Below are positions 6,769-6,905 of a stretch of DNA of 6,905 bases, piece by piece. The first letter of the stretch is position 1. Each line of letters starts with the position of its first letter. Below the pieces are notes generated by a model. It had not been told where the DNA came from, made no database searches, and saw only the letters and a list, made by a program, of their open reading frames with translations. The stretch spans positions 1 to 6,905 of the forward strand of contig JAHEKD010000139.1 of NCBI GenBank assembly GCA_024638545.1, given 5' to 3'. Position numbers and translations under genes: made by a program. The DNA is from Gammaproteobacteria bacterium. GTDB lineage: Bacteria > Pseudomonadota > Gammaproteobacteria > Arenicellales > JAHEKD01.

Positions 6769-6905
6769 CTACTGATCATTATCTTTAAGTTTTATCTTCA
6801 TCGATTCCGTTGTCATAATGCCGCCTGGTTCATTGACTGAATCACCCTGAATTACACGTACATTACCAGTCAGAATAACTTCATTACCGCCGGGAGCAAC
6901 CCAGC
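6769..6905 (-). CDS. lptC: LptC C-terminal fragment (gene continues beyond the right edge)
   Basis: An open frame enters from the right edge, encodes 44 complete codons and ends at TAG (6769-6771). The visible protein starts WVAPGGNEVILTGNVRV and continues through an MTTESMKIKL strand to a KDNDQ end. The pattern of a glycine-asparagine turn between beta strands (LTGNVRV) followed by an 'xTTxxLxI'-like strand is that of the last part of the LptC/LptA beta-jellyroll. Together with its place just before lptA, this points to LptC, the bitopic inner-membrane protein that takes lipopolysaccharide from LptB2FG and hands it to LptA. The N-terminal membrane anchor and most of the fold lie outside the window, so this rests partly on gene order. 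kdsC and kdsD would be the usual genes further upstream. Confidence 0.85.
   Translation of the reverse strand, partial: WVAPGGNEVILTGNVRVIQGDSVNEPGGIMTTESMKIKLKDNDQ

Overview
The window is an accessory-free block of core genes, most consistent with a gammaproteobacterium (a betaproteobacterium is less likely) of moderate G+C (mid-40s % by eye). The main evidence is the lptC-lptA-lptB-rpoN-hpf-rapZ order, which is the classic proteobacterial 'rpoN operon', together with a full-length-type Lnt and a short-form HPF. I cannot name the genus from the sequence.

Layout: from the left edge to 1270, on the + strand, lies the 3' four-fifths of lnt (apolipoprotein N-acyltransferase). Everything else is on the - strand and is read from right to left: the tail of lptC (right edge to 6769), lptA, lptB, rpoN, hpf, rapZ, and finally mgtE (2584 to 1241). 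lnt and mgtE converge, and their coding ends overlap by 30 bp. Gaps are short: 24 bp between lptC and lptA with the ATG start chosen here, 55 bp lptA-lptB, 14-56 bp lptB-rpoN depending on the rpoN start, 15 bp rpoN-hpf, 63 bp hpf-rapZ and 131 bp rapZ-mgtE. No stretch over 300 bp lacks a gene. I see no tRNA, rRNA, CRISPR array, insertion sequence or integration site.

How the genes work together: LptC, LptA and LptB are parts of the machine that moves lipopolysaccharide from the inner to the outer membrane. LptB is the ATPase, LptC the membrane-anchored link and LptA the periplasmic bridge. Lnt finishes lipoprotein maturation, so the two ends of the window both serve the envelope. RpoN is sigma-54, HPF is the ribosome hibernation factor, RapZ is a P-loop protein that in E. 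coli senses an amino-sugar phosphate and guides RNA decay, and MgtE is a magnesium channel.

The most notable point is what is absent. The phosphotransferase genes that normally sit between hpf and rapZ (ptsN, often hprK) and after rapZ (ptsO/npr, or an EIIA-HPr-EI set ending in mgtE) are all missing, while the flanking genes are intact. Smaller points are two near-identical TATAAT elements before mgtE, the nearer one placed to give an almost leaderless mRNA; a sigma-54 with a divergent segment after its helix-turn-helix; a RapZ whose RNA-binding tail and one sugar-site residue differ from E. coli; and uncertain start codons for rpoN and lptA. I do not see a previously undescribed system here.
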